Assembly (NCBI RefSeq): GCF_001427635.1
Contig: NZ_LMHA01000006.1
Coordinates: 1-5,267, forward strand
Source of the DNA: Pseudoxanthomonas sp. Root65
Lineage (GTDB): Bacteria; Pseudomonadota; Gammaproteobacteria; Xanthomonadales; Xanthomonadaceae
Length of the DNA: 5,267 nt
Reading direction: 5' to 3'
The translations under genes and the position numbers were made by a program. The notes beneath the pieces were generated by a model. That model saw only the letters and a program-made list of their open reading frames with translations, was not told where the DNA came from and did not search any database. This document shows positions 4,446 to 5,267 of the stretch, one piece after another; position 1 is the first letter of the stretch; each line of letters begins with the position of its first letter.

Positions 4446-5267
4446 TCAGCGCAACCGGTCGATCCACGAGAGCAGCCAGTACCACGCCTTGAGCGCGGGC
4501 GCCGTGTAGGTTCTCGACACCGGCTTGGCGGCCGGCCTGACCGCAGGCGTCGCGGCGGCGGGGGTTGACGGCGTGGACGCCGTCGGCGTAACCGGCGCCG
4601 CGGTGGTGGCCGGCAGGCTGCCCGCCGTTACCGCACCGGACGCTGCGCTGCTTCCACGCACCGGAACGAGGGGTTGCACCCCGTTGACGCGGATCGGCGC
4701 CGTGCTCTGCTGGCCGTACTCGTCGGCCCCCAGGTCGAACGGGGCGGCGCGGGTCTGGCGATCGATATCGTCGGTCACCTGCGCCAGCGTGGTACCGGCA
4801 TCGATCGCCGGACTGCCCGCCGGGAGTCGCCCGTTGGCGTCCACCGAGAACGCCGCCTGCTTGCTGTTGGCGTCCGCGCCGGTGCCGCTGCGCCACTGGG
4901 CCAGGGTTCCCGCGGTGACCGTACTGCCGGGCCGGCCGTCGCGGAACACGCAGCCGTTGCCGAAGCCGTTCCAGTTGCTGTTCGGCGATCCGGACAGGCC
5001 CGACAGGCCGCCCAGTTCGGACGAGTAGCGGATTTCGACGCAGCGGTTGTTATTCTGGATGACCAGGTTGTTGCGGAGGGTCGGGTTGATGTTGGCCGGC
5101 CGGCCCGCATTGGGGTCCCAGTCCTGGAACGTCACGCCGAAGTAGATCGCCGAGTGGCCCAGGCGTCCGGCATTGATGATGGTGTTGTTGGCCACCACCG
5201 CGTCCTTGGACGCATACATGCCGATGCCCGAATACCCCGTGTTGCGCACCACGTTGTTGCGCACGAT
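4446..5267 (-). CDS. Right-handed parallel beta-helix protein with choice-of-anchor Q-like end, C-terminal part (cut by right edge)
   Basis: The visible 273 residues are the C-terminal part; the frame is open through 5267 and the N-terminus lies outside. Asn-rich coils such as NNVVRNTGYSGIGMY, VVANNTIINAG and LRNNLVIQNN are rungs of a right-handed parallel beta-helix, as in pectate-lyase-like secreted proteins. They are followed by LPAGSPAIDAGTTL, VTDDIDRQTR and APFDLGADEYG, the usual closing module of such proteins (choice-of-anchor Q type). After it comes a linker of about 65 residues rich in Pro, Thr, Ala and Ser, and a terminal segment APALKAWYWLLSWIDRLR. The tail is too short and polar for a standard membrane helix and has no PEP-CTERM or LPXTG motif. 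The protein should be exported and act on or bind a surface polysaccharide; catalytic residues are not identifiable. The terminator at 4377-4414 ends its transcript, making it the last gene of its unit. It may be a paralogue of the gene at 1-188. Confidence 0.85.
   Translation of the reverse strand: MVRNNVVRNTGYSGIGMYASKDAVVANNTIINAGRLGHSAIYFGVTFQDWDPNAGRPANINPTLRNNLVIQNNNRCVEIRYSSELGGLSGLSGSPNSNWNGFGNGCVFRDGRPGSTVTAGTLAQWRSGTGADANSKQAAFSVDANGRLPAGSPAIDAGTTLAQVTDDIDRQTRAAPFDLGADEYGQQSTAPIRVNGVQPLVPVRGSSAASGAVTAGSLPATTAAPVTPTASTPSTPAAATPAVRPAAKPVSRTYTAPALKAWYWLLSWIDRLR

Noticed and set aside
4231..4896. Minus-strand open frame of 221 codons crossing the end of the beta-helix gene and the terminator
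   Set aside because: Gly/Arg-rich shadow running through an intrinsic terminator; the beta-helix frame is well supported instead.

Overview
The window comes from a GC-rich bacterial chromosome, most likely a gammaproteobacterium of the Xanthomonadaceae/Lysobacteraceae type. That placement is an inference from high GC, G/C-rich third codon positions and gene types; there is no rRNA or other marker to settle it. It holds six protein-coding genes, two of them cut by the window edges, and looks like part of an extracellular polysaccharide or cell-surface locus. I see no tRNA, rRNA, CRISPR array, transposase or phage gene.

Layout. At the left edge (1-188, minus) is the start of a secreted right-handed beta-helix protein with a clear signal peptide. 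A 303-bp intergenic region separates it from a divergent plus-strand pair: a NodB-type polysaccharide deacetylase (492-1487, probable TTG start) and, 18 bp later, a membrane-anchored J-domain protein with a BamE/SmpA-like C-terminal domain (1506-2219). This pair converges on a minus-strand pair: an acyl carrier protein (3858-4121) and an AMP-forming acyl-CoA ligase (2281-3864), overlapping by 7 nt. A 10-bp inverted repeat lies between the converging stops. Upstream of the carrier protein is about 325 bp without a credible gene. It contains a strong intrinsic terminator belonging to the last gene, the C-terminal part of a second right-handed beta-helix protein (4446-5267, minus, running off the right edge).

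How the genes may work together. The ligase/carrier pair resembles the acyl-CoA ligase and carrier protein found in exosortase A (XrtA/PEP-CTERM) polysaccharide loci. The ligase should adenylate a carboxylic acid and either load it on the carrier or form a CoA thioester. The deacetylase has no signal peptide and so should act in the cytoplasm, perhaps on sugar precursors or lipid-linked intermediates. The two beta-helix proteins would act outside the inner membrane on, or bound to, a polysaccharide. No exosortase, glycosyltransferase or PEP-CTERM tail is visible here, so the XrtA link is inferred from the ligase/carrier type only.

Most worth a second look: the Trp-rich C-terminal tail of the right-hand beta-helix protein, placed where sorting signals usually sit; two beta-helix genes flanking the cassette; the J-domain/BamE-like fusion across the membrane; and the FDYG motif of the ligase with its dedicated carrier, which recalls DltA/DltC logic.
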